DNA of 64,000 nucleotides from Candidatus Endomicrobiellum trichonymphae (GTDB taxonomy: Bacteria; Elusimicrobiota; Endomicrobiia; Endomicrobiales; Endomicrobiaceae): contig NZ_AP017459.1 of assembly GCF_002355835.1 (NCBI RefSeq), positions 248,001 through 312,000 of the forward strand, in the 5' to 3' direction. Shown piece after piece: positions 10,074-19,181 of the stretch. Within the stretch, counting starts at the first letter, position 1, and every line of letters begins with the position of its first letter. The notes beneath the pieces are model-generated. The model had not been told where the DNA came from and made no database searches. It saw nothing but the letters and a program-made list of their open reading frames with translations. The position numbers were made by a program, and so were the translations under genes.

Positions 10074-10515
10074 AATAGTGATATTTTTTTCTTCGGTTTT
10101 TGGTTTGGGTTATATAAAATCCGCTTCGGGTACGTTCAGCAGTTTGGCCGGCATTTTGTTTTGGGCGTTATTTGTGACGGATATTTATATATTTCAGATT
10201 TTTGTGCTTGCTGCAATGTTTAGCATTTCGGTTTTATTTTCCTCACTTGCCGAAGATATTTATAATAAAAAGGATGACCTGAGAATAGTCATAGATGAAG
10301 TTACGGGAGTATGGGTTTCGGTTGCGTTTTTGCCTAAAACTTTTATGTTTTTATTTTTAGGCTTTTTATTGTTTAGAATATTTGATATAGGAAAGCCGCT
10401 ATTTATAAGAGAAGTTCAGAAAGTAAAAGGCGGACTGGGAATTACCATAGACGATGTGGTAGCAGGAATATTTACGAATATAATATTGCAGGTTTTAAGA
10501 TTTGTGGCATATTGA
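10060..10515 (+). CDS. pgpA: Phosphatidylglycerophosphatase A
   Basis: This 151-residue membrane protein has PgpA motifs: SASGTFSSLAG near the N-terminus, IDEVTGVW, FRIFDIGKP and a C-terminal GITIDDVVAG. It dephosphorylates phosphatidylglycerol phosphate to phosphatidylglycerol. The start may be GTG at 10060 or ATG at 10066; both lie inside pgsA, so translation is probably coupled. It ends the rimO-pgsA-pgpA run; the next gene is convergent. Confidence 0.92.
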   Translation: MKMDKIVIFFSSVFGLGYIKSASGTFSSLAGILFWALFVTDIYIFQIFVLAAMFSISVLFSSLAEDIYNKKDDLRIVIDEVTGVWVSVAFLPKTFMFLFLGFLLFRIFDIGKPLFIREVQKVKGGLGITIDDVVAGIFTNIILQVLRFVAY

Positions 10516-10595
10516 ACTTTTTTCTTTTGATTTAGTGTTGACATTTCAATTACGCTGTTGTTGATTGGTGTCAGACTGCGTAGTGAGCGGGATAA

Positions 10596-11820
10596 TTAGC
10601 CGCATTCGATGTTTTGCAGTCGATCATCAAAAATATCAAGAAGATTTTGTATTTTTTCTTTGAATTCTTTTTTATCTTCACTGGTTAATGTTATTGTTGG
10701 TTGTTCTATTTTACAGAAGTCAAAGAAGTTATTGTTGTGTTTTATTCTAAAATCCAAGTGCGCTCCTGTGGCAAAACCTGTCATACCTACGTATCCTATA
10801 ACCTCTCCTTGATTTACTCTTACGCCTTCCTTTATCCCTTTTGCGTATTTTGAAAGATGTGCGTAATATGTTTCATAATTGTTTGGGTGTTTTATGACAA
10901 CTAAATTACCGAACTGTTTGGTACTCTCTACTTTTTTCACAATTCCGTCCCCGACAGTCGACACGGGCGTCCCAAAAGGAGCAGCGTAATCCGTAGCCAA
11001 ATGAGATTTTACGCATTTTAATATCGGATGGATTCTTTTTGTTGTAAAGTTCGAACTTATTCTTTTAAATTGCAGAGGAGCTTTTAAAAATACACTTTTT
11101 ATAGATTTGCCATTTTCGTCGAAATATCCGCTTCTTGCGTTTTTTTGGTTTAAAATAAAATGCGTTATAGGTTTTTAAAGGTGTTTTATACTGAGCTGCG
11201 ATAATTCTTGATGACAGCTTTTTATTTTTTTTGCTTATATTTTCTACTTCGTACACAATTTTAAAAGCGTCATCTTTTTTTGCCTTTCTAAGAAAGTCTA
11301 TATGCCATGAAAATATGTCTGTAAAAGAGGTTATTATTTCCAGCGGTATGTTTTGAGATTTCATTGCTGCCCACAGGGAAGAATTGATAATCCCTTGCGC
11401 TTTATGTTCTGTTATGGTTGTTGAAAATTTTTTCTTTTCTGTTTTTATGACGCCGTCTGAGGATTTGGTTATTAAGCAATATGAAGTACCTGTCGGATAA
11501 TACAAAAAGTCCGTCCATTCTCCAGTTCTTGAATCGTAAAATATTTCGTAGAAGTCTCCCGGTAAGCAACGGTTGATATTTAAGACTTTTTTTAATTCTC
11601 TTATGATATCGCTTGAATCCTTTGGAGGGAGTCTTGTATTGTTTAATGTTAAAGAGAAAGAATCGCCGTGTTGAATTATTACTGTTTCTATATTGGGATT
11701 GTGGTTATCCGTAGCAGCTGTATATTCAGTGCTTGAAGTGTTTTTTTTGGCGATTAACATAGCGACAATGAAACAAAAAATACATAATAACATGAAAGTT
11801 TTCTTTGAAAAAAAGTTCAT
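10596..11820 (-). pseudogene. M23-family metallopeptidase gene with a single-base frameshift
   Basis: The N-terminal frame (11820 down to about 11065) starts with a signal anchor and continues through a soluble domain. The second frame, open from about 11150 to 10596, carries the M23 peptidase domain with zinc-ligand motifs HLATDYAA, YYAHLS and GAHLDF. The break is in a run of seven A (T at 11140-11146 on the plus strand). With six A the frame reads FKPKNARSGYFDENGKS and continues to the normal end. All other visible motifs are preserved. Such enzymes cut peptidoglycan cross-links or activate amidases. It may be a recent pseudogene, a gene rescued by slippage, or a sequencing error. Confidence 0.8.
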
Positions 11821-11851
11821 AATGTAATTATTATATCAGATTTTAAGTTTT

Positions 11852-11880
11852 TTGACAATAGCGGGAATTTATGGTAAAAT
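11852..11880 (+). promoter_or_regulatory. Sigma70-type promoter for the DUF1015 gene
   Basis: TTGACA at 11852-11857 and TAAAAT at 11875-11880 have a 17-bp spacer. It points toward the gene at 11929 and lies in the divergent gap after the M23 gene. It may drive the DUF1015-CvpA-hisG run. Confidence 0.65.
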
Positions 11881-11928
11881 CAAGCCTTCAATCGGGTATA
11901 AAACGCCCGGATTTTCGGGAGAAGTATA

Positions 11929-13149
11929 ATGGCAGAAATAAAAGCATTTCAGGCGATAAGATATTCAAAAAAGTTTATTACAGATTTTATATGTCCGCCT
12001 TATGATGTTATAGATTCCGAAGAAAAAAAAAGGCTTCAGGAACTTTCGCCCTTCAATATAGTAAATATTGAGTTGTCCGATCCCGGAGACAAAAGTGACA
12101 AATATAAAAATGCCGCTAGTTTATTTAATGCATGGCAGAACAACGGCGTGCTTGTGCGCGATAAGGAACCATCTTTGTATTTTTATGAGCAGATTTTTGA
12201 GGTTTGCGGAATTGAGATGACGAGGAAGGGTTTTTTTGCGGCTTTGAAACTTGACGAGCCGTATTCTGAGAAAGGTTTGGTGAAGCCGCATGAGAAAACG
12301 CTCGCAAGATCTAACGCCGACCGACTGAGACTTTTGAAAGCAACAAAAGCAAACATCAGTCCTGTTTTTTGTTTGTTTGAAGATGAAAAACTTGTTGTTA
12401 CGGATATCTGCAGGAAAATAGCGAAGAGAGTGCCTTCGGCAACAGTAAGAGATAAAAAAAGGACATTTCATAAGTTGTGGGTTGTCAGCGATGAAGACAT
12501 AATTAAAACGGTTGAAGAATATCTATCGGACAAAAAAATATTTATAGCGGATGGACACCGTAGATATGAGACCGCTTGGGATTACAGTCAGGAGATAAAA
12601 GAAAAAAATGAAAATTATTCTCCGACAAAAGGATATAATTATGTTTTAGTTTATTTGTGTCCAATTGAAGACCCGGGAATTTCAATTTGGCCTGTGCATA
12701 GAGTTATTAAAGCGCCTGCAGATTTGGAATCAAAGATTGAAAAATATTTTGATGTGCATCCGGCAAAAAATTTTCATAGACTTTCTAAAAAAGAAATTCA
12801 ACCTATGATAATTTTTAAAGACGGCAGATACAGGGTTTTAACGATAAAAAAAGAGGCATTTCTTAAAAAGGCTATGCCCGGAAAAAGCAAAGCCTATAGA
12901 GATTTAGCGGTAAACACTCTGCATTATATACTTATGCCGAAAACTGATGCTTCAGAATTCGCTTATGTAGAAAACGATAAAGAGGCGGTTTTGCTTGCGC
13001 AGAAAACAGGAAGAATTGCAGTTATAGTTCCGGCTACGACTGTCAAATCTTTAAAAACTGTCAGCTTAAATAACGAGATGTTGCCGCAGAAATCAACATA
13101 TTTCTATCCGAAACTTGCAAGCGGAATAGTGATAGCCAGTTTAGCATAA
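11929..13149 (+). CDS. DUF1015 family protein
   Basis: This 406-residue protein is recognisable as DUF1015 from its N-terminal CPPYDVI, the VKPHEKTLARSNADR segment and the central IADGHRRYET motif. It has no signal or membrane segment, so it is likely cytoplasmic. A precise function cannot be read from the sequence. Histidine and arginine in the central motif suggest a ligand or phosphate site (inference). A clear promoter precedes it. The CvpA-like gene and hisG follow closely on the same strand. Confidence 0.85.
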   Translation: MAEIKAFQAIRYSKKFITDFICPPYDVIDSEEKKRLQELSPFNIVNIELSDPGDKSDKYKNAASLFNAWQNNGVLVRDKEPSLYFYEQIFEVCGIEMTRKGFFAALKLDEPYSEKGLVKPHEKTLARSNADRLRLLKATKANISPVFCLFEDEKLVVTDICRKIAKRVPSATVRDKKRTFHKLWVVSDEDIIKTVEEYLSDKKIFIADGHRRYETAWDYSQEIKEKNENYSPTKGYNYVLVYLCPIEDPGISIWPVHRVIKAPADLESKIEKYFDVHPAKNFHRLSKKEIQPMIIFKDGRYRVLTIKKEAFLKKAMPGKSKAYRDLAVNTLHYILMPKTDASEFAYVENDKEAVLLAQKTGRIAVIVPATTVKSLKTVSLNNEMLPQKSTYFYPKLASGIVIASLA

Positions 13150-13170
13150 ATATAAAGGATATCATAAGTC

Positions 13171-13626
13171 TTGGCAATAGATATTTTTTTAACGTTAACT
13201 GTAGTTCTGGCAGTTTGGCTCGGCTGGTTTGCGGGTTTTACAAGAACTTTTTTTGCGTTTCTTGCGGGCTTTTTAGCAGTTTTTGCCGCAAGTAAGTATC
13301 CGCATCAGAAAGGACTAAATTTCTATTTAGTATTTGTAATAACTGCACTGCTCGTTATTATGTCCGGCGGGTTTACGTTGAGACTGATCAGTTTCTTCTA
13401 TCTGAATATTTTAGATAGAATCGGCGGTGCCGCATTAGGCGCCTGCATTTGGCTTGTAGTATCCGTCAATATAATAATTCCTGCGGTGTTTTGCGGGACT
13501 TATATGTCGTGCGGCCAATCGCACATATATAAGACCGTTTCCCACGTAATGCAGTCTGAGGTTCCGGTGTTTAAAGATTACATTTCGCAGTCGCTTGGAA
13601 GAATAATGATAGAATGCCGAAAGTAA
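13171..13626 (+). CDS. CvpA-like small integral membrane protein
   Basis: The protein has 151 residues and about four hydrophobic segments. The segment LDRIGGAALGACIWLV matches the conserved region of the CvpA (colicin V production) family; the exact role of this family is poorly known. The start is TTG at 13171 with AAGGA upstream. The short gaps to the DUF1015 gene (21 bp) and to hisG (22 bp) suggest one transcript. The family call is from pattern only. Confidence 0.65.
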   Translation: MAIDIFLTLTVVLAVWLGWFAGFTRTFFAFLAGFLAVFAASKYPHQKGLNFYLVFVITALLVIMSGGFTLRLISFFYLNILDRIGGAALGACIWLVVSVNIIIPAVFCGTYMSCGQSHIYKTVSHVMQSEVPVFKDYISQSLGRIMIECRK

Positions 13627-13648
13627 AATCTAAGGAGATATTATAATT

Positions 13649-14521
13649 ATGAAAAAGTTAAAATTAGGTTTTCCGAAAGGAAGCCTTCAGAACGCGACGG
13701 TTGAATTATTTAAAAAAGCAGGCACAAAAATAAGTATATCGTCGAGATCATATTATCTGATATCAGATGATGATGAGTTGGAAATAATGCTTGTGCGTTC
13801 ACAGGAAATGGCAAAATATGTCCAGGATGGCTTTTTTGATGCCGGACTTACCGGTTTTGACTGGATTTGTGAAAGCGGTGCAAAAGTCGAGGAAGTGTGT
13901 GAATTGAATTATGCAAAATCGGGATTCAGATCCGTAAGGTGGGTTTTGGCAGTGACTGAAGATTCAAAAATCAAATCAATAAAAGATCTGGAGGGAAAGA
14001 GAGTTGCAACCGAACTTATAAATTATACAAAAAAGTATTTTGCAAAAAATAAAATTAAGGCGGATATAGAGTTTTCATGGGGTGCGACGGAAGCTAAAGC
14101 AGGTAAGCTTGTTGACGCAATAGTTGAACTTACTGAAACGGGCTCATCTTTAAGAGCGAATAAGTTGAGAGTAATCGACGAAATGTTTTCTTCAACCACG
14201 AGATTTATTGCAAATGACAAAGCATTAAATGATAACTGGAAAAAAGAAAAAATTGAAAATATGGCAATGCTTTTAAAAGGGGCACTTGCGACAGAAGGGA
14301 TGGTAGGTTTAAAGATGAACGTTCCTCTTAAGTTTTTAGAAAAAGTTATAGTTGTTCTTCCCGCGCATAAAAAACCTACGATATCGCAGTTAAGCGATCG
14401 TGAGTGGATTGCTCTGGATATTATTATAGAAGAACGGACTGTTAAAAAAATAATCCCCGCGCTGAAAAGATCCGGAGCGGCTGACATTATTGAGTACCCG
14501 TTAAATAAGATAATATATTAA
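13649..14521 (+). CDS. hisG: ATP phosphoribosyltransferase, long form
   Basis: This 290-residue protein matches the long HisG type, which has a C-terminal ACT-like regulatory domain (about residues 212-286) and works without HisZ. The N-terminal KLGFPKGSLQ and the phosphoribosyl-binding region VELTETGSSLRANKL are present. It catalyses the first committed step of histidine synthesis and is usually inhibited by histidine. No other his gene lies in the window, so the pathway is dispersed. ATG is preceded by AAGGAG. Confidence 0.94.
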   Translation: MKKLKLGFPKGSLQNATVELFKKAGTKISISSRSYYLISDDDELEIMLVRSQEMAKYVQDGFFDAGLTGFDWICESGAKVEEVCELNYAKSGFRSVRWVLAVTEDSKIKSIKDLEGKRVATELINYTKKYFAKNKIKADIEFSWGATEAKAGKLVDAIVELTETGSSLRANKLRVIDEMFSSTTRFIANDKALNDNWKKEKIENMAMLLKGALATEGMVGLKMNVPLKFLEKVIVVLPAHKKPTISQLSDREWIALDIIIEERTVKKIIPALKRSGAADIIEYPLNKIIY

Positions 14522-14654
14522 AGAACAGTAAATTCTTTGAGTATTTTCAGATGACAGCGGTGGTGTGTGTTGCCTGATAATGACGTTTTACGTTTTTGTG
14601 ATATCTTCTGTCAGTAGTAAAATGTTGGATTTTAAGTGAACGGATATACTCTTA

Positions 14655-15530
14655 ATGTTCCATATTCCTGTAATGCCTTTAGAAACATCGCGGTATTTAA
14701 TTGGTAAACCCGGCGGTTTATATGTTGATTGTACCTTCGGTGGTGGTGGACATGCTTTGTATTTGCTTGATAAATTCAAAGACATTAAAATAGTTGCTTT
14801 TGACTGGGATGAAGACTCTTCAAAAAGGTTTATTGAAAGAGAAAAAGAGTTTAGCGGAAGAGTAACTTTTATAAGAGACAATTTTAAAAATGTAAAAAAA
14901 GCTTTGTCCGCTTTAAACATAAGTAAAGTTGATGGCATTTTAGCCGATATTGGCGTTTCTTCAAAGCAGTTTGGCGATTTAGACAGGGGATTTTCGTTTA
15001 ATTCTGGCACTCTTGATATGAGAATGGATAAAAGAAATGGTTTTGAGGCAAAGGAAGTTGTTAATTCGTATTCGTATGAAGATCTAGCTGATATTTTTTA
15101 TAAGTACGGCGAAGAGCGCAAGTCAAGGCAAATTGCCTCCGCAATTCTTTTGCGCAGAAAAAGAGGTATAATAAACACAGCGTCAGAACTGCAGACTGTA
15201 ATATGTTCTGTGAAAAGACCGGAAGGTAGAATAAATCCTGCAACAAAAGTTTTTCAGGCTTTGAGAATTTTTGTAAACAGCGAACTTGAAAATCTGGCAG
15301 TTTTATTATCCGATGCTCCGGAATTGTTGAACGCCGGCGGCAGAACGGTGATAATAAGCTTCCATTCTTTGGAAGACAGAATTGTAAAACAGAACTTTAA
15401 GCGGAATTCCGAGTGCGGAATATATAAAATACTTACGAAAAAGGTTGTTACGGCTTTAAAGGAAGAGGTAAAAATCAATCCCGGAAGCAGAAGTGCAAGG
15501 ATAAGAGCGGCAGAGAAAACAAGTGTATAA
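14655..15530 (+). CDS. rsmH: 16S rRNA (cytosine1402-N4)-methyltransferase
   Basis: The 291-residue protein has HIPVMPLE at the N-terminus, the SAM-binding DCTFGGGGHA near residue 25 and the C-terminal SFHSLEDRIVKQNF typical of RsmH (MraW). It methylates C1402 in the ribosomal P site. It opens the dcw cluster and overlaps ftsL by 8 bp. No mraZ is visible in the 133-bp gap upstream, where many bacteria carry it. Confidence 0.95.
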   Translation: MFHIPVMPLETSRYLIGKPGGLYVDCTFGGGGHALYLLDKFKDIKIVAFDWDEDSSKRFIEREKEFSGRVTFIRDNFKNVKKALSALNISKVDGILADIGVSSKQFGDLDRGFSFNSGTLDMRMDKRNGFEAKEVVNSYSYEDLADIFYKYGEERKSRQIASAILLRRKRGIINTASELQTVICSVKRPEGRINPATKVFQALRIFVNSELENLAVLLSDAPELLNAGGRTVIISFHSLEDRIVKQNFKRNSECGIYKILTKKVVTALKEEVKINPGSRSARIRAAEKTSV

Positions 15531-15774
15531 ATCGTTTTTAGCATTTATATTGATGATTTTAAGTGTCTTTATTTTCCTTTGGCAGCAGAATACTTCTACT
15601 AGATTTGCCTATAAATTAAGTAACTTACAAACGGAATATGATAAAATCAGTTCGGAAAATAGGTCTTTGCAGATGAGAATTAATTCAATACTTGCTCTTG
15701 ATAAAATGCATAAAATTGCCGAAGAAAAAAATCTTTCCATTCCAAATGAAAATTCCATAGTTTACATTGATTAG
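15523..15774 (+). CDS. ftsL: FtsL-like division protein
   Basis: This 83-residue protein has one N-terminal membrane span (about 3-20) followed by a coiled-coil-like helix (LSNLQTEYDKISSENRSLQ). Size, topology and position between rsmH and ftsI fit FtsL, a poorly conserved septal protein that works with FtsB and FtsQ. The start is GTG at 15523 inside rsmH. Sequence alone would be weak evidence; the context decides. Confidence 0.75.
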   Translation: MYKSFLAFILMILSVFIFLWQQNTSTRFAYKLSNLQTEYDKISSENRSLQMRINSILALDKMHKIAEEKNLSIPNENSIVYID

Positions 15775-15786
15775 GGTTTTCCTGAG

Positions 15787-17568
15787 ATGGTGAGAAGAAA
15801 CAAAAAACGAATTAGCAGAAAGACTGTGTTGGTATTGATAATACTAGCAGTCTTTTTTCTTTTATTTGCAAAGCTTGTATATGTGCAGATTTTTTTGCAC
15901 GGTAAAATAAACGAAGCAGTTAAAAGGATGGTAAGTCGTAAAAATATTAAAATCTCAAAACGAGGAGATATTTTGGATTCAAGAGGAAAAATTCTTGCTT
16001 CAAGCATAGAAAAATATACTGTTTTTCTTGATCCGAAAATAATAGAAGATTTTGATAAGGTGAAAAGTATTTTGTCCGAAAACGGAATAAAAGTCAAAGA
16101 AAAAAGTTTAAATGAATTCAGGAAAACGTCTTATGTTCCCGTAGTTTTTAATATTGATGCCGATGCTGTTGATAGAATTAAAAATGAGAAATTAAAAGGT
16201 ATTGGATTTGAAAGCAGATATTTAAGGCAGTATCCGGAGGGCAGACTTCTTGCACACATTCTTGGAATAATAGGATCTGATGGAAATGGGCTTGAAGGTA
16301 TCGAGAAAACCTGCAATGAGTCTTTGTCTGGAGACAATATTATGACTAGAGCGATAAGAGATGGGCGTGGGTGCATAATACAGGATGAATTTATCGATAA
16401 AACAAGAATATGCGGACGAAATGTTAAACTCAATATAGACAGGACCCTGCAGTTTATAGCTGAACAGGAACTTCGGAGAGCTTTTGAGAAGTATAAAGCA
16501 AAAAAGGCGATATGCATAATTCAAAATCCTAAAACCGGAAAAATTCTTGCAATGGTTTCTCTGCCTGATTTTAATTCTTCAGATAAAATTAAAGATTTAG
16601 GAATTTTAAGAAATTCAGCCATAAGCGATATTTATGAGCCAGGATCGACTTTTAAAATTGTTGCCGTTGCTGCGGCTTTAGAGCTGGGGAAAGTAAAATT
16701 TACGGATAGTTTTTATTTGGAAGACGGAAAATATAAAATTGCTGGACATACTATAAAAGATGACCACAAAATTAAAGGCAACGCATCTTTAAGTGGAATT
16801 ATGGAACAATCATCAAATATAGGTATGATAAAAATTGCGCAAAAACTTGGAAGCGGAAACTTTTACGGATACATAAGAAAATTCGGTTTTTACTCTTTAA
16901 CTGGCGTTGATTTGCCGGGAGAGGCAAGAGGTCTTTTAAAAGATGTTAAAAACTGGAATGCTTTATCTTTACCTGCGATTTCTTTTGGACAGGGCATAGG
17001 AGTTACGGGGCTTCAGATGATAAACGCTTTTTCTGCGATTGCAAATGACGGAGTGTTAATGAAACCGCTTGTAATAGAAAATATAGGAAAAGCTGATGCT
17101 GATACTAAAGCGGCATCGACTGAAAGTGCGATAGCTATGCATGCGATGGGGACTAAGGAAAAGACTGGTAACGGAATGGCAGAGGGTGTTTTTGAACCAA
17201 AAGAAATAAGAAGAGTTGTTTCCATTGAGACTGCCCGCAGGGTAAAAAAACTTTTAAAAAGTGTCGTGGAGTTCGGAACCGGCAGAAGCGCAAAAATTTC
17301 GGGGTATACCGTAGGCGGAAAAACCGGTACGGCGCAGAAAGTTGATCCTGTATTAAAAACTTATTCTGCAAAATATTATACTGTTTCATTTTGCGGTATG
17401 GTGCCTGCTATGGAACCAGAAATTGTCATACTTGTTATTATTGACGAACCTAAAGGTAGCAGTTATTATGCGGCTTCGGTTGCATCTCCTGTTTTTGCAA
17501 ACATTGCCAAAAGAGTGGCGGAGTATTTGGGCATTAAAAAAGATGATAAGAATGAGTCGTCATTTTAG
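15787..17568 (+). CDS. ftsI: Septal peptidoglycan transpeptidase FtsI (PBP3 class)
   Basis: The protein has 593 residues: a cytoplasmic basic tail, a membrane anchor (about 13-32), a dimerisation/pedestal domain and a transpeptidase domain. Active-site motifs are complete: STFK with Ser287 and Lys290, SSN at 342-344 and KTG at 512-514. It cross-links septal peptidoglycan. Position after ftsL supports FtsI over the elongation enzyme PBP2 or a sporulation PBP. A decayed mobile element follows where murE would be expected. Confidence 0.92.
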   Translation: MVRRNKKRISRKTVLVLIILAVFFLLFAKLVYVQIFLHGKINEAVKRMVSRKNIKISKRGDILDSRGKILASSIEKYTVFLDPKIIEDFDKVKSILSENGIKVKEKSLNEFRKTSYVPVVFNIDADAVDRIKNEKLKGIGFESRYLRQYPEGRLLAHILGIIGSDGNGLEGIEKTCNESLSGDNIMTRAIRDGRGCIIQDEFIDKTRICGRNVKLNIDRTLQFIAEQELRRAFEKYKAKKAICIIQNPKTGKILAMVSLPDFNSSDKIKDLGILRNSAISDIYEPGSTFKIVAVAAALELGKVKFTDSFYLEDGKYKIAGHTIKDDHKIKGNASLSGIMEQSSNIGMIKIAQKLGSGNFYGYIRKFGFYSLTGVDLPGEARGLLKDVKNWNALSLPAISFGQGIGVTGLQMINAFSAIANDGVLMKPLVIENIGKADADTKAASTESAIAMHAMGTKEKTGNGMAEGVFEPKEIRRVVSIETARRVKKLLKSVVEFGTGRSAKISGYTVGGKTGTAQKVDPVLKTYSAKYYTVSFCGMVPAMEPEIVILVIIDEPKGSSYYAASVASPVFANIAKRVAEYLGIKKDDKNESSF

Positions 17569-17633
17569 ATATGAACGGGCAGTCTGTTTGCCTGCGTGTC
17601 TGGTTGCTGTTTTTCTGAATAGAACGTGCTTTC

Positions 17634-17664
17634 AAAGTAAGAATTCTAGAGATATCCTTACTTT
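17634..17664 (+). terminator. Inverted repeat, possible terminator after ftsI
   Basis: AAAGTAAG (17634-17641) pairs perfectly with CTTACTTT (17657-17664) around a 15-base loop and is followed by a T-rich stretch. The stem is weak and AT-rich, so termination is uncertain. It marks the left border of the decayed island. Confidence 0.35.
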
Positions 17665-17699
17665 TCTACTATAAATTTTATATATTGGTTAAGAAAACA

Positions 17700-18420
17700 A
17701 TAATATTGCCGCATCGCAAAGAGCTGATATATTGGAATATAAAAGGGATATGGTAGCAAGAGGTCATAATCCGTCGACGATTGCGGTTATCTTAATTTCA
17801 GTAAAACTGTTTATCAGATAAGGGAAAATATGCTAATGTTGCTGACTATGTTAAAGCTTCGAAACAAGATAAGGGACATAAAAAGGATTATTTGGCAACT
17901 GAATATATACAGATAATCTTAAACAAGATAGACCTCAATGCGATGACGGAAAAAGAAATTATGCATTAATGTTGCTTGCATTAACGGGCGGATTATGTAC
18001 GATAGAAATAAGTCGTACAGACGTTGTAGGCATAAGAATAATTGGAAATTCTGAAGTATTATGTATATACAAGGAAAAGATAAAGCTAAAAAGAATGATT
18101 ATATTAAGATTACCGTAAAAACAGCTGAAGCAATAAGAGAATATTTAACGGTGAGGAATGTATATAAGATCTTTGCCAGTCCATTATTTGTAAGTCATTT
18201 AACCCACAACACCGAAAGCAAAATGACCTGGAAGCATAAGTAGAATTATCAAAGAAAGAATAATAGACGCAGGATTTAATAGCGACGAGCGATTGAGACG
18301 ACGCACAACTATAACATTAAGTCTTATGAATGGCTCGACGTTGCAAGAGGGTAAGGCATTCAAGCACAAAGAAAAGATATATGCACACAATTTAGACAAG
18401 TTTGCAAGCACTTGGAAGTA
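17700..18420 (+). pseudogene. Pseudogene: tyrosine recombinase/integrase
   Basis: Fragments in several frames line up with one phage-type integrase: a SAM-like N-terminal part, then LLALTGGLCTIEISR, the KAKKNDYIKITVKTAEAIREYL region, SRIIKERIIDAGF and a last part with IYAHNLDKF holding the would-be catalytic tyrosine. The first catalytic arginine (normally GLRTIEI) reads as cysteine. The H-x-x-R box appears deleted, as ERLRRRTTITLSL runs straight on. With the frameshifts, the enzyme is certainly dead. It sits between ftsI and murE, inside the dcw cluster. Confidence 0.8.
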
Positions 18421-18652
18421 AGTATTGAACAGACAATATTTGCTTGCAAGTGGGACTGGGGGGGGATGAGGAGGTAATAATAGGAATAACGTCTAGAGCA
18501 GTGTGTGTAGGAGCGATATATGTTTTATTTGTGAAAAAGAAAGAAACGAAATGAACGTAAAATTTATAGGTTTGTTTTTTGGGAATAGTTGGTTGTTTAA
18601 AAAATATTGTATGTTTATTGAAAATTATAAATGAGGATTTAAGAGAGTAGTA
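18421..18652 (+). other. Degraded mobile-element sequence
   Basis: A frame open from 18450 encodes a short peptide with one hydrophobic segment (VCVGAIYVLFV) and a lysine-rich end, stopping near 18557. An 8-G run is at 18458-18465. It looks like a further piece of the inserted element. No family is recognised. Confidence 0.3.
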
Positions 18653-18799
18653 ATGAAACTGAAAAAAGGACGTCCAGTATTGAGTAAGAATAGAGTTATT
18701 ATGGGAGTTTATATTAACCCGGTAAATCTTAAAAATTTAAAAAGCGAAGTAAAGAAAAACAAAGTCACAACATCGGCAATGTTAAGAGGACTATCTTGA
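18653..18799 (+). CDS. Small ribbon-helix-helix-like protein, probably truncated
   Basis: This 48-residue ORF begins MKLKKGRPVLSKNR and contains GVYINPVNLKNLK, a pattern like ribbon-helix-helix DNA-binding proteins that often accompany integrases. It stops after MLRGLS, but shifting frame at that point continues as LEKDLRARGGVL, the usual kind of ending. A one-base frameshift has probably trimmed the protein. If expressed it might bind DNA as a dimer; this is inference. Confidence 0.4.
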   Translation: MKLKKGRPVLSKNRVIMGVYINPVNLKNLKSEVKKNKVTTSAMLRGLS

Positions 18800-19052
18800 A
18801 AAAGACTTGCGAGCAAGAGGGGGTGTATTATAAGATAAAGGAAACAGAAATAAAACCGAAACTGACACCTCTTAACTTGTTGTCAGGAATGCATCGTGAG
18901 TTAGTTAAAGTGATGTGAAAAATTAAGTGGTTTGATGATAATATTTTAACAAAACGGTATAATGAGTGTTGGCAACCAAGCATAATTTAAAATATTGAAA
19001 AATTAATATTATTAATAAGTAGGTTCATAAGTTTATTAAAAGGAGAAGTAAA
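18800..19052 (+). other. Non-coding or decayed island sequence
   Basis: No intact gene is seen. A frame with ILKKTCEQEGVYYKIKE and PKLTPLNLL follows the small DNA-binding ORF and ends near 18918. A TATAAT at 18958-18963 could serve as a -10 box for the next small ORF, but no -35 at proper spacing is visible. Confidence 0.3.
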
Positions 19053-19181
19053 ATGGGCTTTTTTGACATAATTAGTCTTATTATTGTTGTACCTGTTGGG
19101 CTTGTAATTTGCCTGATGACAGTATCTGAAAGGTTTTTCCTTTTTTGTATAGGTAAAATGAACAATGCGGCAGTAAAATAA
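19053..19181 (+). CDS. Small hydrophobic membrane peptide (42 aa), unknown
   Basis: The 42-residue ORF has a single membrane span (IISLIIVVPVGLVICLM) and a short basic tail, with a strong ribosome binding site (AAAAGGAGAAG) before the ATG. Size and shape resemble small membrane peptides of mobile elements, including type I toxins, but nothing specific supports that. The clean binding site in otherwise ruined sequence suggests it could still be translated. It may equally be the N-terminal scrap of a longer lost gene. Confidence 0.4.
   Translation: MGFFDIISLIIVVPVGLVICLMTVSERFFLFCIGKMNNAAVK

Noticed and set aside
18458-18465. 8-G run as a phase-variable tract
   Set aside because: It lies in the decayed island with no intact gene to control.
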